Origin: Leuctra nigra
Lineage: Eukaryota; Arthropoda; Insecta; Plecoptera; Leuctridae
Reading direction: 5' to 3'
Assembly (NCBI GenBank): GCA_934045905.1
Contig: OW203769.1
Span: forward strand, 21,731,705 to 21,795,704
Length of the DNA: 64,000 nucleotides
Shown here in pieces: positions 25,935 to 39,420 of the stretch; the first letter of the stretch is position 1; each line of letters opens with the position of its first letter. The notes under the pieces are model-generated. The model worked only from the letters and a program-made list of their open reading frames with translations. It was not told the DNA's origin and made no database searches. A program made the translations under genes and the position numbers.

Positions 25935-26350
25935 CACTAAATTATTGCATTTTTACGATTTGTATTTTTTAATGTTTGTAATTTAATTTGTGAGTTTCCA
26001 GATTGCATAAAATTGAATGAAAATACCAAATTAAATGTGTAATTTTAGTAAATATTTCTGCAGTTTTATCGATTATTTTAGATTTTTTTTATTTGTATTT
26101 TTTATTGTTTGTAATTTAATTCGTAAGTTTCCAGATTGCATAAAATTATTGAATGAAAATACCAAATTAAATGTGTAATTTTAGTAAATATTTCTGCAGT
26201 TTTATCGTATATTTTAGATTTTTTTGATTCGTATTTTTTAATGTGTGTAATTAAATTTTTTATAAATTTCCAGATTGCATAAAATTGAATGAACATAACA
26301 AATTAAATGCATAATTTTAGTAAATATCCCTGCAGTGTCATCGAAATATT
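25935..26350. repeat. AT-rich tandem repeat, three units of ~133-139 bp
   Basis: The anchor CCAGATTGCATAAAATT occurs at about 25999, 26132 and 26271. Each is followed by AATTAAATG, TAATTTTAGTAAATAT and CTGCAGT. The units differ by small indels and substitutions, so the array is older than the satellite at 31-34 kb. Confidence 0.85.
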
Positions 26351-29300
26351 TTTATATTTAGAAAAAAATATTGGTATCTAAGATATGAACTTATATATTT
26401 TCATCATAGATCTGTATTAACTTCCCTGGTTTGATGAAAAAGTGTACCAAACCCATGGAAAAGCGTGAACTTGTGAACTTCCCACCTGCATGAAACCCCG
26501 AAGTGTCGGGGCAGCCCCGCCCCTTGGCAAAACCCCTGCGCGCGCACGCTCTCTGATTAATCAACGTGATCAACATGATGATAATAGCTCATTTACACTT
26601 ACAATAACCATGAAAGTGGAGGGAATCTTCAACGTGGGTTTCCAATCGCATCATTTCCTTTCTCATGAGGAACGCGAGACAACAAACTAACACTTACTTA
26701 TGGGAAAACAAACACAGAATGGGAATTATGTGGGGAAAAAACTAAAAAGTTAGAATATCCAAAGAAGAGAACTGACCGAAATTGTATTCTAATTGTTTTT
26801 AACGTCGCACTGTTCTGCAAAATAAGGGATTTTTTAGAAAAAAAATAAAAATAAATATAATAAGTCATTTATGATAAAAATCAAGCGCACAATTTCTTAA
26901 TTTGGACCAAATTATCCGTTCAATTCGTGCCCTGAAAAAGTGACATTTTGCAGCCAATTACGCTGCATATTGACCCCACGTGTCCCCTGTATCCTGCCCT
27001 CGTGCCCCCCCCCCCCCCTCCCCTGCCCCCGGTGACCCCCCGACACTTGTAATGAGCTAGAGGTGGCAAGAGCGCTCAATACTTCCTCTCCTTCGCTCGG
27101 CAAAAAACACAGCTTCCTCTTCCTAGTCCATGGACCAAGCTCGTTAAATCCAGATTCTCAGTCTTTTGCGTTCGACGGACGAAGAAGAAGATTCAATGAA
27201 AATAGGGGGCATTTTTACCACAAATTAACTCAATATGTGTACGGTTTTCATTCAAAACAAATATTGTTCCAACCACCAACCCCTATGTACCAAACATCCA
27301 TAACATCACGCATTTTTAATTAATTGAAAATATGCTCTAAGAAATCAAAACATTTATCAGGTACTTGGGTGCATTTCACAAATTTATAATACCTCTAAAT
27401 TGTTGCATTACAAACGTGTTAACTAATCTTTGAACAATATCTTAAATTTATTTAACTGTTTTTAAATTTATACTTTTAAAAAAGATATTTTTTATTCTCT
27501 TTATGATTCATGAATGTATCAAATCAACATCAATTAACATTAACCCTCATACTTTACAAAGTGAAGCATTAATACAACTAATTGGTTGAATACATTCTAA
27601 TTATAATTTACCCCAAATATGTTGGAAATCCACATTCATTTCCTCGTATAAAATTACCCTGCGTGAAGTGTTCGAATGTCAAAACATTCCGCGCATTGAA
27701 ATCCCCGCCACACAGCCTTCTAAAAGCTTTATAGAACACACCACAGCCTTCTAATTGCTTTATCCAACACATCGCGATTACTCGGAATAAAAGCTCTTTG
27801 GCCAATCAGATGAACAGTTAGATTCATGTTCGAATTCTCAAGAGAAAGGTCGACATTAATTGATTTCAAATTAGATTCTATTTAATAAATTTAAATATAT
27901 TTATGAACTAGCAACTGAATGAAAATAATGACTTCAAAAGACCCATGTACAATTTCCATTATAATCGATTTACAATAATAGTATTCCTCAATCATGATTG
28001 ATGGGATAGTTACAAACAAAACCATAATATACATTATGCTTTTTATAATGACTCGATTCGTATTCTCGAAGACTTAACCGTGCGTCGTTAAATCTGAAAC
28101 AACACTGTCCTGGGCTCGAACCTAAGTTAATAATAACTGCGAATAAATGTTGGAAACTTTGCTCTTTGTCGATAATAATTGATATTTTCTTTATCCTAAA
28201 TGCAATCAAACTTTGCCCTTGATTTGGTCCAATAATAATTACTTTAAAATCGCATTCGCTTTTAGGAACACAAACATAGATACGGATAATGGAACAAATA
28301 TTCCGCGCTGGAATGAAACGAAATAAGAATAAATATAGCTCTATGAATCAAAATAACTGGCATTCCGAAGAGATATTCTGAGTGCCTTTGAAAACCAATT
28401 GGTGGACGTTCATTAGCAATTAGTTTATTATTATCATTGTCAGATCACATGACAAGAAATCACTTCTTCGCGATTGAGTGGGAAATTTGTATCATTGAAA
28501 ATTACACAAAGTTAGAATGTATTGACTAATAATAAATATTTGTATTTATTTTATAAAATCAAATGAAGTTTAAATTAAAAGTATAATAATGAAGTTATTC
28601 CTGTTTTATTTTCGTTTTTCGTAGAAAATACGTCGAAAAGTGAGCTTCAAATAAATGACAGTAAAACACGGGACACAAACTCAAGTTTAGATGATCATGA
28701 GAATGCTCTCTCATTGGCTGACAGCTGTCACGTGACCTGATTTGCCTGTGCTATTCGGTCACGACGGAAGAAGCAGAGATTACACTTGACAGTGTGTCCA
28801 GTGTACAAAATACTTTTATTTTCTAAAATGTTTCCCACATTTTGTAAGAAGAAAATTCGAGAACAGATGAAATAATTGGTCAAAAGTTCAGGTAATATTT
28901 CTCAGAGTAAACAAATTCTCCCAAGATGCGTCCTCTTGCATCCTTGAAAACAAAAACAGGAAAAAAAATAATAGGAAATCTTCCATCTTTAGAAATGAGA
29001 ACACAATTCATTTCATCTTCTAACTCCAAACGGACTCGCTTTTGAAATCTTTCAAAGAAGCCATGACTTTATTCAATGTATGTCAACTATTTCTAAAACT
29101 ATTCTCAATTCATGTAAATAGCCGAGATCTCAGCACAGAAGTTTATTGGGCTTTTGTGGCCATCTTTACAACTAGTCAAGTTGAAGTAAAAACAGAACCG
29201 AAAGGGTTCAAAGTCAGGATTTATGAGTTTACAATCAAGAGGAAAAACTATGATTTCTCAACTGAGTTTTGACATAACATGTGCTCTTGATTTAACGGTT

Positions 29301-30840
29301 TATTGTTATTACAATAACAGTAAAGTGTATTTTATTAAGATATGTGATCCCAACAACAGAACCTAACCCAGCACTTAGGGCCTTCAAAATAAACAAAAAA
29401 AATCTCTGGAAAATAAAATTCTAGGGAAGGATTTATCCCTTCAACTATAATATTTTTTGTAGATTATAAGCTTTCGAGTTTAGACATCAGTTTGAAGTCG
29501 AAAATATAGTACCTATGTACCAAGAATGAGAATGACTGGACATTTTTTTAAACATGTATCTTTATAAAATGTATCTAAATCTGAAAAAGCACATTTTCCA
29601 ATTATCTATTGGCTATATAGAAAAAAATTAAATTATAGCCATGACTACGGGTTGATAGCACTGCCTTGTAATAAAATAAGTAGTCGTTAAAAATCATACC
29701 ATCAAATTATAATTAAGTACTTAGGTAAACGCAGCTACACCTGTTATACATTGTGTCCTACTTTCATGCAGACATAAACATAATGTTTAACCGTTTTTCT
29801 GTGAATAAACGTCAAAAGAATAATTACCGCTTGATGACTACTCCTTGGACACATGGCTCAACGCCTTCTTTGATTTGTACGACTTAGCGGCGCAAATCTC
29901 TTCTAAATCAGTGTTCGGATGCCAACCCGCTTGACACCCTCAGCATCTGGACGTATGGGGGGATTCGGTCAGCTGGGCATTCCATGTGCTGCACATAAAT
30001 CACAGAGCCGCACAGGACAGTAGAAAGAAAAGCCCAGCGAAACATAAAAACCAGAAAAGATCGTTATTTTGAGTTTTTTTTCGAGCGTGATTTTTTCACC
30101 GTTCGTCTTTTTGACCCCGACGTTCCATCTTGGCTTGACACCGGGACCCACCCACATCCGATTCCCCCCCCCCCCCCCCCACACCAGGACGTGACTACTG
30201 GGCATGATGGGAAGTTGGGAACGCTCATAATGAAGCCGCGTGTGGACGGTAAAACAATCAGTGGAGTGATTTGACGAATTTGCCCTCTTTTGCAAAAACA
30301 AATGCTTCGAGTCATCTTCGTATCGCTTTTTAGAGACCGGTAATGTAGTTCAGAAAAGTTGCTGTCGTTTCGAACTACTTCGGGATAAAAATTACACCAA
30401 ATTGAGATTTCTCATTCTAACTTTTTCCGGACTTTTCCGGAGGTCGGGGATTCGATTTCCGCGGTCATCTTTCTGAACGGGGATTGCCTCATGTCGTGAG
30501 GCAATGCTGGGAAGGTTAACTACTAACAGGCCAAGACCACTCCTTCCCACAAGCCATTATCATATTTACCAAAACACAATTTAAAAATATTTATCATCAC
30601 ACATATTATTCTTGGGGCATTCTTGGAACGATGAATAATAATTGTAAAACTATATAAATAATCATGACAGTTTTATTTTAAAAAAATAATTGATTTATAA
30701 CTTGGCCCGTGATTTGTTTGCTATAAAACCATGATTATAGTCAGTCAAATCAGAAAGAAAGTCATGCAAGACATCTTTGTTCAACAAATGTTGCTTAAAT
30801 CTCGCTGACCAGAAAGATGTATGAGTAATCACATCGAACG
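26351..30840. other. intergenic, no gene recognised
   Basis: AT-rich sequence with short ORFs only. It contains a C14 run at 27005-27018, a C17 run at 30164-30180, and a degenerate SINE at about 30430-30560. A reversed SINE-type tail (AACGTCGCACTGTTCTGC) lies at about 26800-26818. Confidence 0.5.
30430..30560 (+). mobile_element. SINE copy
   Basis: The B-box-like GGGGATTCGATTTCC is followed by GCTGGGAAGGTTAACTACTA and a CACTCCTTCCCA tail. The same order occurs in the copies at 34605 and 44060. Confidence 0.5.
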
Positions 30841-33800
30841 AAAAAGAATTATTCCATTCTTGTGACGATAATAATACCAAATTAATTCTGGTCAGAAGCC
30901 AAATTAAAACAACTCTCTAACTCTCAAGAATGGACATCGGTCAAGCGTCGTCGGTCAACAATACAACTCATTGTAGACTGCGTAATTCACGAACGCAAAA
31001 CGAATTATTTCATTCTTGTGACGATAATAATACCAAATTAATTCTGGTCAGAAGCCAAATTAAAACAACTCTCTAACTCTCAAGAATGGACATCGGTCAA
31101 GCGTCGTCGGTCAACAATACAACTCATTGTAGACTGCGTAATTCACGAACGCAAAACGAATTATTTCATTCTTGTGACGATAATAATACCAAATTAATTC
31201 TGGTCAGAAGCCAAATTAAAACAATTATCTCACTCTCAAGAATGGACATCGGTCAAGCGTCTTCGGTCAACAATACAACTCATTGTAGACTGCGTAATTC
31301 ACGAACGCAAAACGAATTATTTCATTCTTGTGACGATAATAATACCAAATTAATTCTGGTCAGAAGCCAAATTAAAACAATTATCTCACTCTCAAGAATG
31401 GACATCGGTCAAGCGTCTTCGGTCAACAATACAACTCATTGTAGACTGCGTAATTCACGAACGCAAAACGAATTATTTCATTCTTGTGACGATAATAATA
31501 CCAAATTAATTCTGGTCAGAAGCCAAATTAAAACAATTATCTCACTCTCAAGAATGGACATCGGTCAAGCGTCGTCGGTCAACAATACAACTCATTGTAG
31601 ACTGCGTAATTCACGAACGCAAAACGAATTATTTCATTCTTGTGACGATAATAATACCAAATTAATTCTGGTCAGAAGCCAAATTAAAACAACTCTCTAA
31701 CTCTCAAGAATGGACATCGGTCAAGCGTCGGTCAACAATACAACTCATTGTAGACTGCGTAATTCACGAACGCAAAACGAATTATTTCATTCTTGTGACG
31801 ATAATAATACCAAATTAATTCTGGTCAGAAGCCAAATTAAAACAACTCTCTAACTCTCAAGAATGGACATCGGTCAAGCGTCGGTCAACAATACAACTCA
31901 TTGTAGACTGCGTAATTCACGAACGCAAAACGAATTATTTCATTCTTGTGACGATAATAATACCAAATTAATTCTGGTCAGAAGCCAAATTAAAACAATT
32001 ATCTCACTCTCAAGAATGGACATCGGTCAAGCGTCGGTCAACAATACAACTCATTGTAGACTGCGTAATTCACGAACGCAAAACGAATTATTTCATTCTT
32101 GTGACGATAATAATACCAAATTAATTCTGGTCAGAAGCCAAATTAAAACAATTATCTCACTCTCAAGAATGGACATCGGTCAAGCGTCTTCGGTCAACAA
32201 TACAACTCATTGTAGACTGCGTAATTCACGAACGCAAAACGAATTATTTCATTCTTGTGACGATAATAATACCAAATTAATTCTGGTCAGAAGCCAAATT
32301 AAAACAATTATCTCACTCTCAAGAATGGACATCGGTCAAGCGTCTTCGGTCAACAATACAACTCATTGTAGACTGCGTAATTCACGAACGCAAAACGAAT
32401 TATTTCATTCTTGTGACGATAATAATACCAAATTAATTCTGGTCAGAAGCCAAATTAAAACAATTATCTCACTCTCAAGAATGGACATCGGTCAAGCGTC
32501 GGTCAACAATACAACTCATTGTAGACTGCGTAATTCACGAACGCAAAACGAATTATTTCATTCTTGTGACGATAATAATACCAAATTAATTCTGGTCAGA
32601 AGCCAAATTAAAACAATTATCTCACTCTCAAGAATGGACATCGGTCAAGCGTCTTCGGTCAACAATACAACTCATTGTAGACTGCGTAATTCACGAACGC
32701 AAAACGAATTATTTCATTCTTGTGACGATAATAATACCAAATTAATTCTGGTCAGAAGCCAAATTAAAACAATTATCTCACTCTCAAGAATGGACATCGG
32801 TCAAGCGTCTTCGGTCAACAATACAACTCATTGTAGACTGCGTAATTCACGAACGCAAAACGAATTATTTCATTCTTGTGACGATAATAATACCAAATTA
32901 ATTCTGGTCAGAAGCCAAATTAAAACAACTCTCTAACTCTCAAGAATGGACATCGGTCAAGCGTCGGTCAACAATACAACTCATTGTAGACTGCGTAATT
33001 CACGAACGCAAAACGAATTATTTCATTCTTGTGACGATAATAATACCAAATTAATTCTGGTCAGAAGCCAAATTAAAACAACTCTCTAACTCTCAAGAAT
33101 GGACATCGGTCAAGCGTCGGTCAACAATACAACTCATTGTAGACTGCGTAATTCACGAACGCAAAACGAATTATTTCATTCTTGTGACGATAATAATACC
33201 AAATTAATTCTGGTCAGAAGCCAAATTAAAACAACTCTCTAACTCTCAAGAATGGACATCGGTCAAGCGTCGGTCAACAATACAACTCATTGTAGACTGC
33301 GTAATTCACGAACGCAAAACGAATTATTTCATTCTTGTGACGATAATAATACCAAATTAATTCTGGTCAGAAGCCAAATTAAAACAATTATCTCACTCTC
33401 AAGAATGGACATCGGTCAAGCGTCGGTCAACAATACAACTCATTGTAGACTGCGTAATTCACGAACGCAAAACGAATTATTTCATTCTTGTGACGATAAT
33501 AATACCAAATTAATTCTGGTCAGAAGCCAAATTAAAACAATTATCTCACTCTCAAGAATGGACATCGGTCAAGCGTCTTCGGTCAACAATACAACTCATT
33601 GTAGACTGCGTAATTCACGAACGCAAAACGAATTATTTCATTCTTGTGACGATAATAATACCAAATTAATTCTGGTCAGAAGCCAAATTAAAACAATTAT
33701 CTCACTCTCAAGAATGGACATCGGTCAAGCGTCTTCGGTCAACAATACAACTCATTGTAGACTGCGTAATTCACGAACGCAAAACGAATTATTTCATTCT

Positions 33801-34393
33801 TGTGACGATAATAATACCAAATTAATTCTGGTCAGAAGCCAAATTAAAACAATTATCTCACTCTCAAGAATGGACATCGGTCAAGCGTCGTCGGTCAACA
33901 ATACAACTCATTGTAGACTGCGTAATTCACGAACGCAAAACGAATTATTTCATTCTTGTGACGATAATAATACCAAATTAATTCTGGTCAGAAGCCAAAT
34001 TAAAACAATTATCTCACTCTCAAGAATGGACATCGGTCAAGCGTCTTCGGTCAACAATACAACTCATTGTAGACTGCGTAATTCACGAACGCAAAACGAA
34101 TTATTTCATTCTTGTGACGATAATAATACCAAATTAATTCTGGTCAGAAGCCAAATTAAAACAATTATCTCACTCTCAAGAATGGACATCGGTCAAGCGT
34201 CTTCGGTCAACAATACAACTCATTGTAGACTGCGTAATTCACGAACGCAAAACGAATTATTTCATTCTTGTGACGATAATAATACAAAATTAATTCTGGT
34301 CAGAAGCCAAATTAAAACAACTCTCTAACTCTCAAGAATGGACATCGGTCAAGCGTCGGTCAACAATAACAACTCATTGCAGACTGCGTAATT
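30841..34393 (+). repeat. 153/156-bp satellite array, 23 units, long in-frame ORFs
   Basis: Unit starts (ATGGACATCGGTCAAGCG) lie at 30930 and every 153 or 156 bp to 34338. The length difference is one 3-bp unit in GCGTC(GTC/TTC)GGTC. Units end either in TCTCTAAC, which has an in-frame TAA, or ATCTCACT, which is open. Runs of open units give ORFs of 204, 357 and 358 codons. The repeated peptide (about 51-52 aa, MDIGQAS, LFHSCDDNNTKL, LVRSQIKT) matches no family I know. Units 31710-33098 and 33099 onward follow the same order of variants, so there is a nine-unit higher-order repeat of about 1.39 kb. Near-perfect identity implies recent amplification or concerted evolution. Expression as protein is not supported by anything visible. 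Confidence 0.95.
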
Positions 34394-34451
34394 TATTCAT
34401 ATTCCAACAATCCGTCTTCATTCGAACATTATTAATCGCTGTCTGGTGTCT

Positions 34452-34471
34452 GGGGGGGGGGGGGGGGGGGG
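34452..34471 (+). repeat. poly-G tract (20 bp)
   Basis: Uninterrupted G run about 60 bp past the end of the satellite array. Confidence 0.9.
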
Positions 34472-34604
34472 TGATTGTTGACCGATGAGAAGAATATACG
34501 CAGTACAGAATCAGATCGTTCCTCCAGCTGTTGGCATTTGATTGGTTCGATGAAATGCAATACTTTGAATTGAAACCAAGATAGCGTCTGGCCAAACACT
34601 TTGG

Positions 34605-34765
34605 AGACTCGGGTGCGAATCCCGCCGCCGTCTAGAGGGTGTTCTTGGTCGAGGCGAGTGCTGGGAAGGTGATCTACTAATAGGTCACGGCCGCCTCCTT
34701 CCTTATCTTCATCATCATCTTCCAATCATCATCGTAATCATTCGCCATCAGTCTAGCCATAGTTA
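34605..34765 (+). mobile_element. SINE copy
   Basis: The B-box-like GGGTGCGAATCCC is followed by GTGCTGGGAAGGTGATCTACT, ACGGCCGCCTCCTTCC and a CATCATC-rich tail. A second, shorter head with GAGTTCGAGCCCC lies at about 35030-35070. Confidence 0.55.
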
Positions 34766-34769
34766 ACCG

Positions 34770-37700
34770 GAATTTATGAAGCAATTGTTTGTTTGAAACT
34801 TTAGTTAGATACGTGTTTGAAAATAATTTGAAAAGTTGTAATGTTCTATTAATTGACGATTTAATTATAATAAATTTGGGAAAATGACGTAGAACAGAAA
34901 ATGTTTGGAAATGTCCACTGAAACTATTTTTCCCCCCGCAAATTTCCAGCCGTCTGGGAAGTTTGTATACTTTCTAATTGGTTGATAAAATCACCATTCA
35001 CTTCCTCAACGTGCTGAGACTTGAGCGGGGGTGGAAGGGCCGAGTTCGAGCCCCGAAGCAAGGTTAATGACGCACTCTTTTGCAACAGAGCTGTTGGCAA
35101 AGACCTTCTGTGATGCAGACTACTAGTTCTAGTTCTATCAATCAGACATTACTTTTAAAATGTTAAAAATGAAATTTTAAATATTTATTTTTTTCTCCTA
35201 TTTACGAAGTTTTTGCCAAAGAAGTTCTCACTCGCGGACTTTCGCAGTCAAGCTCAGAGCTTTCAGCTGCCTGAACCAACTTGCTATGTTTTACTTCATT
35301 CTACATTATGAATGTAATTGTACTGAAAAGAAAACTGCATTATAAAATTAATTCTCTGGACTATTTTATTTGTTTTATTAAAATAATTTTAAAATGTGGA
35401 ATGAATTCTTTGGCCCTTGTTTGCTGCTGACGTCACGATCAACCTGTTGCTGCCTGTGAGTGAAGGGTTGAACTTTGAATCGTCTAGCGGGAAAACCCCC
35501 GCCAATGGAATGTGAGATGTTGCATATTCTCCCCAGTGAATCAGAGAGGAAGGGATGTTCGTGATGAGTCATGACTCGATAAAGAACAGCAGTGAGTAAT
35601 ATTCCAAGTGGCCGTGGAAAACAAAAACAGTTTTCCCCAAATCATCTATTTTTAGCTGAGGGAACAAAGATACGAAAACGAGGGCGTTTTATGTTTGGAC
35701 CAACGTGAACGCAGATAAACGCGAACAAAATGCTAACGCCAATAAAACGCGAATTTAACTTTTTACGAGTCGGAATCGAAAGCTCAAAAATGAAACATTT
35801 ATTTTTTTATAAACGATTTTGTAATGTAGGCCCACTTGGCACAACTAAAAACGGTATTTGAACGAAATCTTTTGGATGCTGGTCAGGTTCCTTGACAATC
35901 AATCCTGTTATTATCAATGCAATCAGAGCTCAACATTCTTTCTTTTGAAAATATTCTTTTGAATGTTTTTAGTTTATAGCCAAGTGTACATAATTAAATA
36001 AGTAAAATATTACTAATATCAAACTCCAAAATTTATAGGGTATACCTATGATGATACATTATTGTCTTTCATGATCAAAAACTTCTCCGTATCAGTTGGA
36101 TTACTCCCCCCCCCTCCCCTCCCCCCCCCCCCCCCGGAAAAAGGTCGAAGCAACGACGTTTTCTTCATCTACTTCAGATCTTCAATTATTCTCTTCCAAC
36201 ACAAAGTTGACAATAAAAAAGAACTCTCAGAGTCACAGAGTTGAGTGAATGAAGGTGATAAGATTAATGCATCTTCCAACGGATTCTTGGTGACGTTTCC
36301 ACGCAGTAAAATATCCCTTATATTGACCACAACTCCCTCATTGACCAAAATAATTCCATATACAAAGAAGATTCCCAGAAATCGAACGCGATTTAGCTAT
36401 TCCCATGCATTTAGAAAGTCGATGACAAAACGGCGGACAATAACATTAAAACGAGTGACCATCGCAAATAAAGTCTTCTGGTTATATGTTTTGTGTTTTC
36501 TAACCCCAAAAGTCAAAATCTATTCTATATCTTCCGTCCAGTTTGACCTCACCTGCTAAAAACATTAAGGGCCCCCTTCACCTTTTTGAACTCCCCTAAA
36601 TCGAAGTTCACAGTTTTAATGTCCATGGTATTGTGTTGATATAATACAGTGGTCAACTGGGGTCGCAATCTTTGCCCTGCATAACGCACGTAGGGGCAAA
36701 AGGGCAGAGCCCTTTCAAGGGTCAAAGTGATTAATGGGTGGGTTAAGATTAGTTTTTCGCTAGTTTAAATATGCGACAGATGTGGTTGAAAAGTTTGGGA
36801 ACGCTCTGAATTTCAATGGATGAAATTTTATGTCGAAAATGTTCTGCTACAGATAATTTATTTACGAAGCAGACAAATGAATTTGACAAAGTATTGTGAG
36901 ATATTTGGGGAGTCATTTAGTGAATTTAGAGAGTCTTTCGTGTGTTGGAAACTGTTGGGACTGTGTATACATTTTCATAACGTGGCTGAAAATGATCAGA
37001 GAATATCAATATTATAACTACATTATTTCGTACAGAATCTACAGCATCAAAAACCGTATTGAACGTTGAACTCATGATTTCAAAAGTGTGCCCTAAATAT
37101 AGTTCAATATAACTTCAACGTTTCCTTTACAATACATCGGAACCATTTTGGAAGAAATTCAATTTTTTATTACTTTTGGAGCCACGATTCTGAGAACACA
37201 AATGCTGGGAGTTATCAGGATACAAAAAATTAAAGAAATACACCATTCAAAATCATGGCCAGGAAAAAAAATAAGTTTCATCTTCTTCCCTTATTTTTTC
37301 AGTATTTTCTTCAATATTTTCAAACTAAACACACCCGGCTTGGTTGTGTAGTGGGGTGGGGGTCAAACAAAATCTCACTAAAATCTCCTAAACAATAGAT
37401 CGACCATGCCCGTTTTTCAACCCTTTTGTCAAAAAAATCATGTTGCTCATAAAGCATTCTTGTTCAGGTATTTCAACCCCTTCTTCATCTCCACCCTCAC
37501 AGAGCAACAACCCCTAAGAGGTCGTTCAACTCGCAGCATCCATCATCTTCGTTAGTTTTTAAAAAGATGCTTCTACTTATCTCAAGAGGAAGCTGGGTCC
37601 AGAAGTTTAAATGAGCTCGCTTCGATGGATAAGGACACAAAAGCGTTTTACACAGTTTGAAATATGGTTCATAAGGATTTGAAAAGCTTTCAAAAACAAG

Positions 37701-39412
37701 ACAAAAGCAAGGGGAGACTAAAATCAATCAAGTCTGTCTGGAACTCAATTCATAGCTCTGAATCTGGCTACAGAAATATTAAAAATGGTTAAATATCATG
37801 TAATGGTGAATTTTAATTTGCCAGGAATCTTGTAGGTGAATGGTTGAAAGAACAAGATAAGATGAAAAGTAAATTCTGTGGTTTATAAATACTAATTCAT
37901 AGTGCACGAACTTCTTTTGTTTTAATCAGCAATGCATAGTTATTGAATTTTCCACCTGAGGACGGACATTTTGTTGGCACGTTGACAGGTCAGATTATAA
38001 CTTTATTGAGGTAAATCAATGTATTTTTGTAATGTGCGAGTAATTCCTCTTCGTACTAAAGATATTACAATTTCCCACAAAAACTAAAATTTATCGTCAA
38101 AAAAGCTGAGAATCACGTGCCATCAAGATGGTGGCATGCAACAATGAGATGGCATCACGTGCAAACTATGAATTGGTCTTTGTTAATATTCTGTAAGTTC
38201 CTGATTTGCGTAGCAATTAATAATTATTATAGGTCAATTTTCTAATATATAGTTTTCGTCAATCCAAATTTTTTAATGTAATAGGTACTTGGTAATACTG
38301 TAGGTAAACATACATCTACTTTAAAGTAATATAAAATGCATCAGAATTATTTTCTTCATAAAAATGCATGAGTATACTCTCAAATTTCGGGAATATTCTA
38401 CATTTATCATTTTATAAAGATTAAAAATACTAAAGACGCTTCCATGAAAGCGAAACGTCTCGAATTCGCATTGCAAAACGCTTTCTCGACTCCATGTTGC
38501 CGTGATTCAAGATCTGCTGTGTCTGGAGCTGGAGCTGGAGCTGATGCTGGAGATGATGCTGGAACGACATCCGGATGAGCGAGCACTAAGAGGCGATCTG
38601 TCGCATGTCCGGGTTCGACTCCCAGGAGGCCACGTGACACGACTAGTCGCTCATCTCATTGGTCCTGAGGGATGCTGAGCTGCATCTGATCTTTGTCTTC
38701 ACAGATCATCAGGAGATGTTCTTTAGCAGCAGCTGGCGAAGTCGAGAGATGATCTGTCCGTGTGTTCATTTATAACTACATTTTGCAATAAAAACTCGAC
38801 GAATTATCATACTTTTCAAGTGTTCTTAGCTCCAAATGAATGATAAAGAGTTGATTGTGCTCATCAAAATTACAATTTTTAATGTACAAATTAAATCGGA
38901 CAGGAAAATGATGAAGATGAGAAGAGGAACAGCATTTTTAAAATGAACACATGTATATATGTTTCTGCATTTTGTCACTCAACATATTGACCAATATGAT
39001 CAACTTTTCTAAATAATTCATAATTATTCGTAATAATTCATTATGCTCATTGACTCATTACTCCCAAAATAAGGGATAATTCCGGGAAAATTTGTGTGTG
39101 TATGATCGAAAAGTGGTCCAAAGCGTTTTCATACCTTTTGAATATGCCATCTTTTGGAAGATAACATCTTTATCACTATTTCGTAACTTTCATTTAATCC
39201 TATCTTATTTTTCCAACTTTTATCAGATTGATAAACGCATTTTCTTTGTAGACATTCTGTAAAATATTTAGATTTTTGTAATCTTACGTCCTTACACATG
39301 TTGTGCATTTGCACAATCTTTTTCACTAATCGATTTTGGCGCATTCTATGAGAAATACGACTATGAGAGCTATAAGATGCGCGTGAAAGATGCGCCATCT
39401 GCTCCGCGCGTG
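34770..39412. other. intergenic, no gene recognised
   Basis: Short unsupported ORFs. C9 and C15 runs lie at 36106-36114 and 36121-36135. A GGAGCT microsatellite lies at about 38526-38570 next to a B-box-like GGGTTCGACTCCC at about 38609-38622. Confidence 0.5.
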
Positions 39413-39420
39413 CCCCCCTC
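39413..39420. repeat. left 8-bp target-site duplication of hAT MITE
   Basis: CCCCCCTC directly precedes CAGTGTTTTTCC and recurs at 40190-40197 directly after GGAAAAACACTG. Confidence 0.85.

Noticed and set aside
30841..34393. CRISPR array
   Set aside because: Whole units are near-identical with no unique spacers, and the context is eukaryotic.
38407..38640. Ala/Pro-rich ORF on the minus strand
   Set aside because: Explained by a GGAGCT microsatellite beside a SINE-like segment.
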